Of a stretch of 64,000 nt of DNA, positions 54,501 through 63,960 are shown one piece after another (within the stretch, counting starts at the first letter, position 1; every line of letters begins with the position of its first letter). Below the pieces are notes generated by a model that was not told the DNA's origin, did no database searches, and saw nothing but the letters and a program-made list of their open reading frames with translations. Source of the DNA: Umbellularia californica (lineage: Eukaryota; Streptophyta; Magnoliopsida; Laurales; Lauraceae); assembly GCA_028538565.1 (NCBI GenBank), contig JAPQWN010000001.1:45808501-45872500 (forward strand), read 5' to 3'. A program made the translations under genes and the position numbers.

Positions 54501-56948
54501 AAAGGAGGCGTAAGGTACCACTGGGATGACGACTGCCAAAAGGCATTTGAAGATCTGAAGAAATATTTGTTGAGTCCTCCCGTCCCGAAGCCCCCTTTAA
54601 AAAACAAGCCTCTCATTTTATATGTGTCAGCGACAGAATCTGCGATAGGTGTCGTCCTGGGGCAACATGATGAAACCGGTCGAAAGGAGAACGCTATTTA
54701 TTACTTGAGCAAATCTCTATTACCCTACGAAAGGAAATACTCCCCAATGGAAAGGACTTGCTTAGCCATAGTTTGGGCGGCTCAAAAATTGAGACACTAC
54801 TTTCTGGCCCATCAGATCAAAATCCTGGCAAGGATGGATCCTTTAAAGTATATTTTCGAGAAGCCAGTAACTTCGGGAAGAGTTACGCGATGGCAAATGC
54901 TCCTAGTCGAATTTGACATAACCTACGTTACACAAAAATCCATAAAAGGACAGGCGATCGCTGACCATCTAGCACACCTCCCCCTGCCTCAGTACGAGCC
55001 AGTTAGAACTGATTTCCCTGACGAGAGCATTTTGTTTACATATGTTGAAGAGGTTAAAGATGATGATTCATGGACTCTGTACTTTGATGGAGCTTTGAAC
55101 CAAAATGGAAAAGGAGTCGGGATAGTGCTATTATCCCCGGAAGGGGTCGTCATACCAAAGGCCTACAAGATCGGATTTCCAGCAACCAACAATGTGATGG
55201 AATATGAAGCTTTGCTAGCAGGGCTAAGAGAGGCCCAGGCTCTAGGTGTCATGAAGCTGAGAGTCTTCGGTGATTCCAAAGTTGTTATTTCCCAAATAGC
55301 CGGAGAATGGAAAGTCAATGCCCCCAAGCTTGCACATTACCACGCAAAGGCAAAAGAATTGATGTCTGGTTTCAAGGAAGTTTCCTTCCTCTACATTCCT
55401 CGAGCCTTGAACCGTTTGGCCGATTCATTAGCAATTTTAGCTTCCATTATAGAAATCCCCGACAACAAAGATTCCGAAAAATTCTTGATTAGAAGGCTAG
55501 CTTCACCGTCCGTCAAATCGATAGATCTAACCAAAGGGAACCTTGCTGAAGCTCTGCAGAAAATTTCGAAGGAAAAGGGTAAAAAAGTCAAGGCCAAAGA
55601 GTCCGATCAAGAAGAGAACGCCAAGCCAGTAGAAGGGGTCCTAGCTCGCGTACAACATGATGATGACCTAATAGACGATCACCCGTGGTACTACGATATC
55701 TGGAATTACTTACATGATGGCTACATCCCTGAATATGCCAGCCGATCAGATAAAAAAGCGTTGAAAGAAATGGTTCAAAGATATGTCATAGTCGCGAGAC
55801 TACTATACCGTAGATCTTTCAGTGGAATTCTCCTACGATGTGTAACTACGGAAGAAGGGCAAGAAATAATCGAAGAGGCACATTCAGGAGAGTGTGGAGG
55901 ACACGTCAATGACCAAATGTTAGCTAAGAAGATCATCCGTTTAGGTTATTATTGGCCATCCTTAGAGTCGGATTCAGTTCATTACGTTAGGAGATGCAAA
56001 GAGTGTCAGTTACATGCCGACCTAATTCATGCCCCTGCATCATCCCTTCACCCTACCCCAGCTCCATGGCCTTTCTCGACCTGGGCTTTTGATATCATAG
56101 GACCCTTGGCCCCTACTCTAGAAAACACACAAAATAAGGCATTCATATTAATAGCCACAGAATATTACACTAAATGGGCAGAAGCAGAAGCATATGTTAA
56201 TATTAAGGCTACTTCTGTGGTCAAATTCATTAAAATGAATATAATAGCCAGGTTTGGCATCCCTAAAGTATTCATAACAGACAATGGACCCCAGTTTATA
56301 TCCCAACAAATGAATGAGTTGTGCACAAAATATGACATTGAATTGCATCATTCCACCCCATATTACCCCCAAGCAAATGGTCAAGCCGAAGCAACCAACA
56401 AGACTTTACTGAAGATCATCAAAAAGACTGTGCAAACCACCAAAGGTAGTGATTGGCCAGACCGTTTGGTTGAAGCGTTGTGGGCATACCGGACTTCCAT
56501 AAGGACTCCTATAGGAGAAACCCCATACTCTTTGACCTACGGAATGGAAGCAGTCCTTCCCCTCGAAGTCCTTCACCCGTCACTACGCATCCAGCTAGAT
56601 GAAGATATGATAGAAGACCAAAGGAGAGAAGCATTGCTACTTCAGCTAGACCTACTCGACAAGAAAAGAATGAAGGCAGCAGAACATGCACAAGTATATC
56701 GGAAAAGAATCGCCAGAGCCTACGACAAACATGTCAAAGAACGGAAATTCAAAGTTGGCGACTCCGTCTTGAAGCGCGTCGCTCCATCACAGCTTCCGCA
56801 TCCTAGAGGTAAGTTACAACCCAATTGGGAAAGCCCTTATGTAATTAAAGAAGCATATTCTGGTAATGCATATAGACTAGTAAATGCAGAAGGGGAAGAG
56901 CTCCCTGATCCATGGAACTCTATGTACCTGAAAAGATACACAGTATGA
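48579..56948 (+). CDS. gag-pol: Gag-pol polyprotein, family 2, uninterrupted
   Basis: 2,789 codons from the first ATG (MEGYTFGM); the frame is open slightly further upstream but without an ATG. Order: Gln/Asn/Pro-rich N-terminal part; gag capsid domain at about 420-580; a Cys/His knuckle at 790-803 with Arg where the second ligand is usually His; and protease with DTGAS (1118-1122). A G-patch-like stretch (GWTLMRKMGYQPGFGLGKDG) follows near 1289, then RT with YVDD (1868-1871), RNase H, and archaeal-type RNase H with YFDGA (2168) and FGDSKVV. Integrase has an HHCC finger (about 2433-2480) and D2505, D2568, E2604. All catalytic motifs look intact, so a functional product is plausible. Unlike family 1, gag and pol share one frame. 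Dual RNase H indicates the Tat/Ogre lineage. Confidence 0.93.
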   Translation: MEGYTFGMSDLQPLSPLLLTRTAGGSHQTPQNIESSRILDGYLASSSHDPQQIRQSLFEGGPIPVNTITMGKNHSNISTPSHSSGENQFSSHSGVTYTDLVSPTGQVIRYRVHDNVSSRDHSLRANNPVVSQVIPYSSLISQTEPITTSIPQYGMPTDAPITTPARVIAPSQTLTINENLYRQPSHGLVNLGLLATSNTSHQNPWAHMGTPDVYQQREAARPQFQVMTPPPINQMNYNPMTASNDILYPQPIQYERTSLVYQNLTPLTYQVPNSNQGPPIQNSQAINPSSVRNSYQTYLGNEPRYQQAYQPFALSPMIDQHRGQSVGYGGTQLNQNYHPIQQPYPREQFQEPAYAPTPLGPQGGYQPQTIQYLDRLAFKELQKNVEELKSEIKKKSSSSSGRKLGFYDFTKKEEKERSPFPVRAPKFVPYDGTTDPQHHLVSLCNKCRAIADNDSMLINYFQESLTGDALTWYTSIPSHEINTFEDVIEKFLARYQHLTKNKPLWHDLTNLKQKNNEDYEEFAVRWQNQFARTDCNMQEEEQVRMAISNMKDPMRALMTIGEVVSWSGLYRRLSRMKQNLDEGVLNTIIDHKKNTRRIGTTTQPESRATLEVSSNQEELYRPYQEHNSVSFNQHQNQGQNGNPNFQGGNPNFQRNNQNYQRNNQNFRNPPRNNQGYDPPPRSQGFPVNQNQSPDHAQSVPNSTVLPPNQNANPRPNYGTVPFNYNRDNNGNQNNTNNGSRRRFGPKRTGYPSLPQPWTAVFWSLLNQNALRLPPERLQAWSEHLDKTKFCAYRRMPGHDLTQCYTVRDLIYDLNDEGRIDWNNIRPIGTNDPRNTPPNQNATANPTQNILNMQIYTNPLPQHGPSTSRQTSQTQLINIAMIEHQHIDITTQGSINHNQPCHDDFFEEEDYRKYIKPWDGKTKFKIYNSGMDAIVDSPDLYKVNFDEPNDQGPPILANSGLDPHPDANASQAHLRSGRICPSRLPPHPVTRDPESQNPNTQVEEIVDERAHISIETGIEYDLLGHLTKILAKVSVLDLIKTSPKHQQQLLEAITRLQVPVNITPEELRTTIATLAPGTPFPALTFTEEELKEIPPEARTSPLHLTIKIAGKEISGALVDTGASLNICPLKTYKALGLTTKDLTPAPMVVTGYDGNKKTVCGKVMLLVQTGPISMPEEFYIMDIPATFNLILGRRWLNHMNAVMSSGHQCVKFPHLDKIIKMMGDPPVIEPEELQILPTLQPAPMTPEFKIHGYRVDPLISLMDMDPMQNMFHEFSPLQNPITDNRNQAPGWTLMRKMGYQPGFGLGKDGEGAINPYIPDPRVKAEGLGYDAHSNMRGKQEDWTLDEHFVRHDRTLDPNASPTREGRDNLDPNDKGKAVLVEDWEDSTSSESEIYEQIFDYQREFHSPEEVDDADCTVNLRFQTLSCNMLTINKSTRLPKKKTPITELRESRETWEIEDPTREEVVYWPVAWHHWREDPSQEDHEVWEADDQNDHEVVYRPTTWLRQRGGSSLVDSPSSNSPVPYHFKNPKKLENPKNPKKLENRKPKNIGTVGVEDFSPHQNVGNPRRWKLPPVERSRLEEIMTNIDKLGCESLPIIPEPESLVQATNANDGMSVYELVDAEEGDDEISEEFGRVIKKFDEETQAAAEKTKEINLGTDERPKQVQISACLEPDEESKILEILREYQDVFASDYNDMPGLARYLVEHRIPLEENAKPVKQKLRKMLPDAALKVKEEVDKLHQAKFIRVVLFPQWVANIVPVKKKDGRVRVCINFRNLNKASPKDDFPLPHIDLLVENTAGHAMLSFMDGYSGYNQIKLSPEDQEKTSFTTPWGTYCYVVMPFGLKNAGATYQRAMMAIFHDMIHDCVEVYVDDILIKSETREDHIVALRRVLQRSRDTQLKMNPKKCVFGVSSGKLLGFMVSNRGIEVDPSKIKAILEKPPLKNLKELRGLIGRLQFIRRFISQHSQKCEPFYKLLKGGVRYHWDDDCQKAFEDLKKYLLSPPVPKPPLKNKPLILYVSATESAIGVVLGQHDETGRKENAIYYLSKSLLPYERKYSPMERTCLAIVWAAQKLRHYFLAHQIKILARMDPLKYIFEKPVTSGRVTRWQMLLVEFDITYVTQKSIKGQAIADHLAHLPLPQYEPVRTDFPDESILFTYVEEVKDDDSWTLYFDGALNQNGKGVGIVLLSPEGVVIPKAYKIGFPATNNVMEYEALLAGLREAQALGVMKLRVFGDSKVVISQIAGEWKVNAPKLAHYHAKAKELMSGFKEVSFLYIPRALNRLADSLAILASIIEIPDNKDSEKFLIRRLASPSVKSIDLTKGNLAEALQKISKEKGKKVKAKESDQEENAKPVEGVLARVQHDDDLIDDHPWYYDIWNYLHDGYIPEYASRSDKKALKEMVQRYVIVARLLYRRSFSGILLRCVTTEEGQEIIEEAHSGECGGHVNDQMLAKKIIRLGYYWPSLESDSVHYVRRCKECQLHADLIHAPASSLHPTPAPWPFSTWAFDIIGPLAPTLENTQNKAFILIATEYYTKWAEAEAYVNIKATSVVKFIKMNIIARFGIPKVFITDNGPQFISQQMNELCTKYDIELHHSTPYYPQANGQAEATNKTLLKIIKKTVQTTKGSDWPDRLVEALWAYRTSIRTPIGETPYSLTYGMEAVLPLEVLHPSLRIQLDEDMIEDQRREALLLQLDLLDKKRMKAAEHAQVYRKRIARAYDKHVKERKFKVGDSVLKRVAPSQLPHPRGKLQPNWESPYVIKEAYSGNAYRLVNAEGEELPDPWNSMYLKRYTV

Positions 56949-59122
56949 CCCTCCCTACTTCTCACGGAGTATGACCCTCCATGCTCCTTAGCGTAGTTGT
57001 ATAAATCCCGTAGGAGGACAGAAGAGATGTACTCTAATCAAACTTGGAACTCGAACACACACCAGCACTTGAAAATACACAAAATGGCGAGTCTACCCCA
57101 CAAAGATTCAGCACGGTTAAGGCCACCCAATGTGAAGGTTTGTAGGTGAGATTGCCCATGTCAGGAAAGCTTCTTCACCGTTTGCAAAAAAAAAAAAAAA
57201 AAAAAAAAGAGCTTTGTGACTAGTCTGGGTCCGTAGCCTTTTTAACTCGAGCCAGTAAGCTCGTAGGGGTATTTAACTACCTAGTGCCCTAAAGCCACCT
57301 GGTTTGGGAGTCACTGGCCGAATGCTCGTTACATGGGTTAATTAGAAAGCTTAAGGGATCCAGACATTGCACAGTCATATGGTTATAAACTGAAATAAAA
57401 AAAAAAAAAGAGTCTAGTTAGGAGTCTTGAAAACAATAAAGGTTTTGTGACTAGCTAGGGTTCGTAGCCTTTTTAACTCGAGCCAATAAGCTCGTAGGGG
57501 TATTTAAATACCTAGTTCCCTAAAGCCACTTGGTTTGGGAGTCACTGGCTGAATGCTCGTTACATGGGTTAATTAGAAAGCTTAAGGGAACCGAGCATTG
57601 CACAGTCACATGTTATAAAAAAAAAAAAAATTCTTAGGCTTGCTAGATTGACATGAGCACTCATCAAGTGAACTAAGCAGAAGGTAGTTGAAAACTACAG
57701 CACTAAGGTAACACAGTGACTCACCGTCCCACACACAAACATTACTCACAAATGAGCCCCGGATGCGGTCAGGTGCTCTCCGAAGTTCGACCGAAAAGAC
57801 TAAGCAGCTACAAAAGGGGCTCGTGAGGGCTCGACCTCCAAAGGACGGTTAGGGAAGACCACGTTGCAACTTAGGTGACAATCATGGATCGAGAAGCTAA
57901 TCTCCTTTCGCATTCTCACCCACGGCCAGAATAGACACTAGTCTTATGCTGGGGCATTTTTTTGGTTTATATACACATGAATAAATGTCTACACGGCTTC
58001 CCAACTTGGGTCCTCATCGCATACACAGTTGCCACGAGCACTCACTAGGTTGCACACACACTCACCTCATACATGTTTTTACTACTAATGACTCATAGTT
58101 GGATGCAGGAAACAATATATCCCCTAAGGTATGAATTCAACCTTGTTATCCTCAAAGCTTGAGTACCAAAATGGCCCCCTGACGTTTTTACCGAGAAAGG
58201 AAATGCCACCTTAGCCAAACTATGCAGGGGGCCTAAAAAATGTTAAACTAACAAGTTTGTTTTGAGACCTTGCAGGGAAACCAACCCCGACTACATTCAT
58301 AACATCCCACAAGCTGGGGCATTTATTTATCATTTACGGGTACTATTTTTTGCACAATTCCTCATGACTCGAAAAGATAAAAGTTACGATAAACAAACTG
58401 GGAAAATATGAATTATATCTGTTATGATATCCAATGACGAATTTGATTATAAATGTATGCTATGCACGCCCTTTATGACATCGCATATGATTGTAATATT
58501 GAAAGTGCAATTATCTTGAACCTCTGCCTTTATACTTATAGCTAACAATGTGAATGCCTTAAAACATAGAATTGTTTAGGTCACAAATGTCACATACTCA
58601 GGCACTCCTTGTTGTTTGATAACCTAATTCTATGTTACTTACTAAGTTTAGATTGATGAGAGATTTTGCTTATTCTCTTTTTGTTGTGTGAAATCTCGCT
58701 TCATTAACTCTAAACTACTAGTGATCCTTCCTATGAGATCCATGCTCAGAACACAAATTTCGAGGTATTCTAGAAAAATTTCGGCAACACTTCCCCTTGT
58801 TTTTTGGACCCCGGAAAATTTCCAGATACATAAGGATATGTTACATGTGAGAAGAACACTTCGTATATTCCCCCAGCACCCCACAATGACTCCTCGTCAA
58901 TCAACCACATTCCCACAGCACTTCTAAGACACCAAACACACTATCTCGACTATACATACATGGTATACATACGCACAACATACACATACATATAAGCTCC
59001 CACCACGAGCCAAAGATAGAGTGTAACACCATAAATACAGGACCAGGACATATGAATACAATATAGAGCGAGGATACACATGAGGGATACATCCCTAGGA
59101 GATCAATCGAAGAGCAATAGCC
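56949..59122 (+). other. Family 2 3' untranslated region, proximal part
   Basis: No supported ORF. It contains A-runs (57,186-57,208 and 57,398-57,409) and a roughly 200-bp segment, beginning GACTAGTCTGGGTCCGTAGC, present twice in tandem (about 57,220-57,380 and 57,450-57,610) but once in the old copy (about 34,990-35,150). It is otherwise collinear with 34,691-36,480. Confidence 0.7.
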
Positions 59123-59258
59123 TTATGGAGCAGCTCCATTATGACGAGCCGACGAAGTGAATAAGGACGGACCAGGGGCACTCCCCGGGTCTCCCGATGG
59201 ACCCTCTACCGACTCAACTGTCATCAAGGTCCTCTTATAAGCAAGCCTCGTCTTCATC
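59123..59258 (-). other. Possible terminal exon of antisense transcript, family 2
   Basis: On the minus strand a pyrimidine tract and AAATGTGCAG precede a 136-bp block that opens in one frame with MKTRLAYKRTLMTVESVEG and ends in a stop at 59,123. Downstream (leftward) is old 3'-region sequence. No domain recognised. It may be the last exon of the transcript that includes the cassettes at 60,025-60,964. Confidence 0.3.
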
Positions 59259-60024
59259 CTGCACATTTGGGGAGAAAAGAAAGCACATATGAGAAATGGC
59301 AAGTAAGAAACGTACAAGTGGCGAGGTAAAATTTGAAAGATCTCACAATGGATACTATGCAAAGCAACCAAGCTGAACCCATGAAAGACATTAAAATAGG
59401 GAAGCATTAACCAAACGATCCCAAGGTAAACCAATCCAAGAACAAAAGTGAAACCGATGGCCAAGACTAATAACAATAATGATAATAATAAATATAATAT
59501 AACAAACGAAGCAAATCCCCACTCAGACCAAAACACCACCACCATGACCCTTGTCCCATCATGATCAGAACCACCACTCTATTCATTATCATCGTACCAC
59601 CCCTACACATGCATCAATCACTAAAATCACCTCACTTCGTCCTGATTAACCGAAACAACCAATGGGTTCGGCCCCACCAACAATTCTTTTCAGACCTCAC
59701 CAAATCACGTAAAACCCCCAAACCTTGCTCACAGTACCCAAACTCATTGCCCAGGTTGGTTACTAAACAGCCACCTGTAGGGGGACTAAGAATCAGGATT
59801 TTCATTCCACAGCTAAGATGAGCTCCATCTACCATTTCAAATTCAAAACTCCACTGAACTCCACATTTACTACTTCTATAGAACGCACATGGCCACAACC
59901 ATGCCCAAAACTCCATTCTGTAGCCAGTAAAAGAAAAAAAAAAAAAATAAAAAAAAAAAAAAAAAAAAGAAACACACACACACAGGGAAGAAAAAAAACG
60001 GTCAAGAAGATGTGACCCACATAC

Positions 60025-60964
60025 CTGGCCTTTTCTCCCTGCGGTTCTCTCTCTTCACTTCACCATTGCTGCCAGCTCCCTCACTCGTCCCTCACCTGCA
60101 ACAATGGCAGCAGCAACACATTTAAGAAAAAAAAAAGGGGAAGAAAAGAGAAAAGAAACAGAGAAGAAGAACGAACGAACAAAAAAAAAAAAAAAAACAT
60201 ACCTGGGCCAGGGGCTGGGCCCCCCTTCCTCTTCTCCCTTCTCTCCCTTCGTTCTCTCTTCCTCTCCTCACTCAACCTACTCCTTCACTCTCGGTTTTCA
60301 CCTGCAAACAACAGCAGCAGGCGTATGAAAAATGAAAAAAAAAAAGAAGAAAGAAGAAGAAGGAGATGGGACCCACGTACCTGGGCCACTCAAGGGCGAA
60401 CTCCCCCTCTTTTCCCTTTTCCCTGTTCTTCCTCAGCCTACTCGGCCTTCACCTGCAAACGGCACCAGCAGGCACACAAAAAAAAAAAAAAAAAAAGAAA
60501 TGAAAAAAAAAAATAAAGAAAGAAGGAGAAAGAAGAAGATGAAGTCCACATACCTGGTCAGGGGCGAGCTTCCCCTTTCTCTCCACCCTATTCTTACTCC
60601 ACGCCTCTGCTGCTTCTCCCCTTTTTTTTTTATTCGTTTCTCACCTGCAACAATGGCAGCCACAGCAGAGTTCAAAACAAAAAAAAAATAGAAAATGAAG
60701 AGAGAAGAGAGAATAGAAGAAAGGAAAAGAAAGAACTACATACCTTGAACTCCTTTTCCTCCTCCCCTCAATCTCCTTGCTGCATCCAAGATCTCCACCT
60801 GCAACAATGGCAGGAAGTTAAAAAAAAAAAAAAAAAAAAAAGAGAAGAAGAGAAAGAAAGAGAGAACAGAAAATGGAAAGGAAGGTTGAGAACCACTTAC
60901 CTGAACGTCGGCGAGCCTACGACCAATACTCGTCCCCTATTTCACCCACTCGTCCCTGCCTCAC
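60025..60964 (-). repeat. Six splice-site-bracketed cassettes in family 2 3' region
   Basis: Read on the minus strand, each cassette follows a T-rich tract and an acceptor-like TGCAG or CCAG. It then runs 55-99 bases and ends CAG or AAG before a GTATGT, GTACGT or GTAAGT donor. Blocks: 60,901-60,964, 60,744-60,798, 60,554-60,644, 60,381-60,452, 60,203-60,301 and 60,025-60,095. Unit spacing is about 155-195 bases. Most blocks start GTGA and most contain a stop in every frame; 60,554-60,644 is open in one. They look like duplicated exon-intron units, mostly non-coding now. Confidence 0.5.
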
Positions 60965-61065
60965 CTGGCACAGCAAAAGCAAGAAAGAAACGAAAGAAAG
61001 GAAGAGGGGGAAAGAGTGAATGAAAAAGAAAAGAAAAGAGGGGGAAAGCCCCCAACACGTGTAGG

Positions 61066-61087
61066 CAGCGCCCAAGGCTGGGCGCTG
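61066..61087. repeat. Single GC hairpin in family 2 3' region
   Basis: CAGCGCCCA and TGGGCGCTG pair over 9 bp around AGGC. It shares the GCGCCCA/TGGGCGC core with the LTR hairpins. Confidence 0.6.
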
Positions 61088-61820
61088 AATGGCCCAGCCT
61101 CCTTATCAGATGGGGGCCCCTCTCTAAGGGCGACCCACCTCAAAATGGCCCATTCCTTCGCCCAGTAATAATAATAAAAAAAAAGAGGGGGAAATGAACT
61201 GAAAAAAAAAAAAAAGAAAACTAAAAAAAAAAAGGGGGGGTTCAGAGATCAAACCTAACATTAAATTAAACATCAAGAGGAATGAAAATTAAAACATAAC
61301 TCACCCACATATTAAGTTCAAGTCAATTTTTATTAATAATAACAATCCAACCTTGACAAAAATTGACTTAACTTGAGTACCAACCTCAACTCTAGAGAAG
61401 TTCAGGATTATCGGCGGAACATCAATGGCCCATCTCTACCTACGAAGAACAACGGTGCAAACAACATGCAAAGGTCGGTTGAATCGAAATACATTATGGA
61501 TTCATCATAGGTATCATATATTAATAGTTCATGCATCCAAATCCCTGCATTCATCCACATATTCCACATCATCATATCCCAGCTAAAATACACACACGCA
61601 TAAAACAAAAAAAAATAATAATAAATAAATAAATAAATAAATCTAAATCAACTTTTATTGAACTCCGATAAGAGTCATTAAATAATAACTATAGCAATGA
61701 ACTACATCAATTGAATCCTAAACATTGACTAAAATAGAGGTCACGACCCGTGCTCCTAATACCCTAGATGGGTCTATCACTAACTGAGATGGTCCTAATG
61801 ACCTGACCTCTCGTATAAAC

Positions 61821-61851
<31 letters not shown>

Positions 61852-61876
61852 AGACTAGGGTAATGATTTCCGTCTT
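61088..61876. other. Low-complexity spacer
   Basis: A-rich runs (61,171-61,235 and 61,820-61,848), a short AAAT microsatellite at about 61,610-61,640, and no supported gene. Confidence 0.5.
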
Positions 61877-62707
61877 CTATAGGGGGTGAACCATGCCGTT
61901 AAAAATAGGAAAACGAGCCAACCGCGCCTCCATTCCTAAGATGTGGGTCTCAAGCCACCCCTTCACTTCCTCGAAAGTGTTTAAAGGGTCCCGAAGAGCA
62001 TCACCAATCTCCCGAAGCAACCTAAAATCGTCCAGATGAGCAGTGTACACTAGATGGATAAGCGCTGAAAGAGTGGTGTTTTGCATTTCGAAATACTTTC
62101 TATAGCGCCTTGGGACAGCAGATTCGGCTTCATGTGGGCAGGACATTGTCATGAGCTCTAACTGATCCATCCGCCTATGTATTGCGTTAAATTCCTCGAT
62201 AGGAGCTCTTTCACTGGTAGTCTTCATACCCTCCCAGACTTCAAGCATCGCCTGAAGGTCCATCACGCTCCACAAAAGGGGCTGGAGTACGTCATTAATG
62301 AAAGCTGGCAAGTCTCCCAGAAGTCCATCGTAGCCGCACAACCTATTAAGAGCGGTCCTCCCTACAATGCACAAATCTCTGTACAATCCGCATATCTTCT
62401 TGTATTTCATCACCAGCAAATCGTACTTCCCACGCTTGGCTTCGACGAGTTGTTGATCCATCACCTGCTCAAACTGGAACACGCAATCGTAAGTGGCAGG
62501 CATGGATGACCCGTGCTGGAGATAGAACTCAATTCGTTCCTCGGAGTCATAGTAACCTATCCTTCCATCCCTCGAGGACCAATACTCGTCCCCTGGTGAG
62601 TAGGGCTTGCAGGCGGGAGTACCTCCAGCACCATCAATCACGAACGAGAACATTGGAGCGCCAGCCATTGGAATAGAATGAGACCTATAAACACATACAC
62701 GAGGCAT
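61877..62707 (-). CDS. Antisense additional ORF of family 2
   Basis: A 276-codon frame, or 263 codons from the likelier ATG at 62,668 (MAGAPMFSFVIDG). It runs opposite to the element, between pol and the 3' LTR, as additional ORFs do in Tat elements. An acceptor-like TTTATAG ends at 62,685, just upstream of that ATG. A TATA box and donor further right (63,670 and 63,585) suggest a short 5' untranslated exon and an intron of about 0.9 kb. The protein is soluble-looking and mixed in charge, with no membrane segment. It contains GLYRDLCIVGRTALNRLCGYDG and an alpha-helical C-terminal half. I do not recognise the family and see no clear similarity to the family 1 antisense protein. The open frame without stops suggests it is young or still constrained. 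Confidence 0.6.
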   Translation of the reverse strand: MPRVCVYRSHSIPMAGAPMFSFVIDGAGGTPACKPYSPGDEYWSSRDGRIGYYDSEERIEFYLQHGSSMPATYDCVFQFEQVMDQQLVEAKRGKYDLLVMKYKKICGLYRDLCIVGRTALNRLCGYDGLLGDLPAFINDVLQPLLWSVMDLQAMLEVWEGMKTTSERAPIEEFNAIHRRMDQLELMTMSCPHEAESAVPRRYRKYFEMQNTTLSALIHLVYTAHLDDFRLLREIGDALRDPLNTFEEVKGWLETHILGMEARLARFPIFNGMVHPL

Positions 62708-62762
62708 TAAAGAACTTTCACTGAATCAAAAATAACCCAAAGAGGCTTAGATTTAAGGAACC

Positions 62763-62796
<34 letters not shown>

Positions 62797-63585
62797 CACT
62801 TGGGCGCACCAAGGGTGGCGCCCAAGTCTGTCCCAAGGAACTTCTCCCGAAGGGTCGGGGTTCAGTAATGGAAATTATATCAAGCTTTTCTAAATCCGTG
62901 CTAAATACTCTTAGAAGTACTGTGGGATTATTCTAACCCGTTTTAAGAGCCAAGAGTCCAAATTGCATACAACATCTAAACACAAATAAGAAAAAAGAAA
63001 GGGGGTGACACAATGATAACAAAGGAAACATCATAAGATCAAAATAAGAATAATGAAAGAGTGATGAACTAAAAGAGAGGATGAGGACTAAACAAGTATA
63101 AATAAATTATAAAAAAAATTAAAAAAATAAAAAAATAAAAATAAAAATAAAAAAATAAAAAAAACAGCACACACACTTGGGCGCACCTAGGGTGGCGCCC
63201 AGGTCCACTTCAGGGACTTCATCGTGAATGGGTCCGACTCAACCTAAATTTATCCCTCACAGCCTCTGAAATCCGTGGGATAAATCGCCAAGGGTACTGT
63301 TCGGTCACTTTCAGATCATTAAGGAACCAAAAAAAAAAAAAAAAACATGCCTCCTTGTCAAAGTAACTCTAAATTAAACACTCATGCAAAGCAACATCTT
63401 TGTTTCTTTTGAAAAGAAAAGGAGGGAGAAGAAGAGAAGGAAAATTAAAGATGATACAACCCAAACAAATATATATATATAAACAAATCTGAATTTTAAG
63501 TTTGCATCATGCCAAAAGAGAGAACAAAATAAACTAGAATATATGTTGCATGAACTAGAACCAACAAAGATGAAAGAATGCTTAC
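62685..63585 (-). other. Predicted leader intron of antisense gene, family 2
   Basis: On the minus strand it runs from CCCAA|GTAAGC (63,585) to TTTATAG (62,685). It contains two GC hairpins (near 62,799 and 63,175), long A-runs and a TA microsatellite (about 63,468-63,480). It is similar in size and position to intron 1 of the family 1 antisense gene. Confidence 0.45.
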
Positions 63586-63960
63586 TTGGGAGCAAGAGAG
63601 AGATCAAAGACCCTTGAATTCGGAATTTGGAAGAGTAGGAAGTGTGATAAAACCCAAAGGCAGCCATTCCTTATATAGATTAGTGTCTTAATTTGAAAAG
63701 AAGACGGACTGGCACTTGGGCGCACTCCTAGTGGCGCCCAAGTCCTTCTACCTCCCAAACTTTGTAAGAGTGCCACTTGGGCGCACTCCTAGTGGCGCCC
63801 AAGTCCCTTCACTTCCCAATTTCACTACACGATCAATACCTCGCGTAACCGCTTCATAGAAGCCTAAACCAAGTAGGAGAGACCACTTGGGCGCACATAG
63901 AGGTGCGCCCAAGTACCCAGAAACACATGGGCGCCCCTCCATGTGCGCCCAACTATTTTT
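62797..63960. repeat. Hairpins flanking the antisense gene promoter, family 2
   Basis: Six copies of the ACTTGGGCGC...GCGCCCAAGT hairpin type near 62,797, 63,175, 63,713, 63,773, 63,882 and 63,926. Four lie within about 300 bases upstream of the antisense TATA box. Several have GTGGCGCCCAAGTC as the right arm, a subtype not seen in the 5' LTR copies. Confidence 0.85.
63670..63677 (-). promoter_or_regulatory. TATA box of antisense gene, family 2
   Basis: The minus strand reads CTATATAAGGAATGG. The predicted start is near 63,645, about 60 bases before the predicted donor at 63,585. The ATG a few bases after this TATA would lie upstream of the start and is not used in this model. Confidence 0.5.

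Noticed and set aside
59632..59979. 115-codon minus-strand ORF beginning with a Phe run
   Set aside because: The start is a translated A-run, and the rest has no clear splice support.
60104..60691. Lys-rich plus-strand ORFs over the cassette array
   Set aside because: Driven by A-runs. The minus-strand splice-like structure explains the periodicity better.
62668..62707. ATG at 62,707 as start of the family 2 antisense ORF
   Set aside because: An acceptor-like TTTATAG lies between it and the next ATG. The upstream 13 codons would fall in the predicted intron, so 62,668 is preferred.
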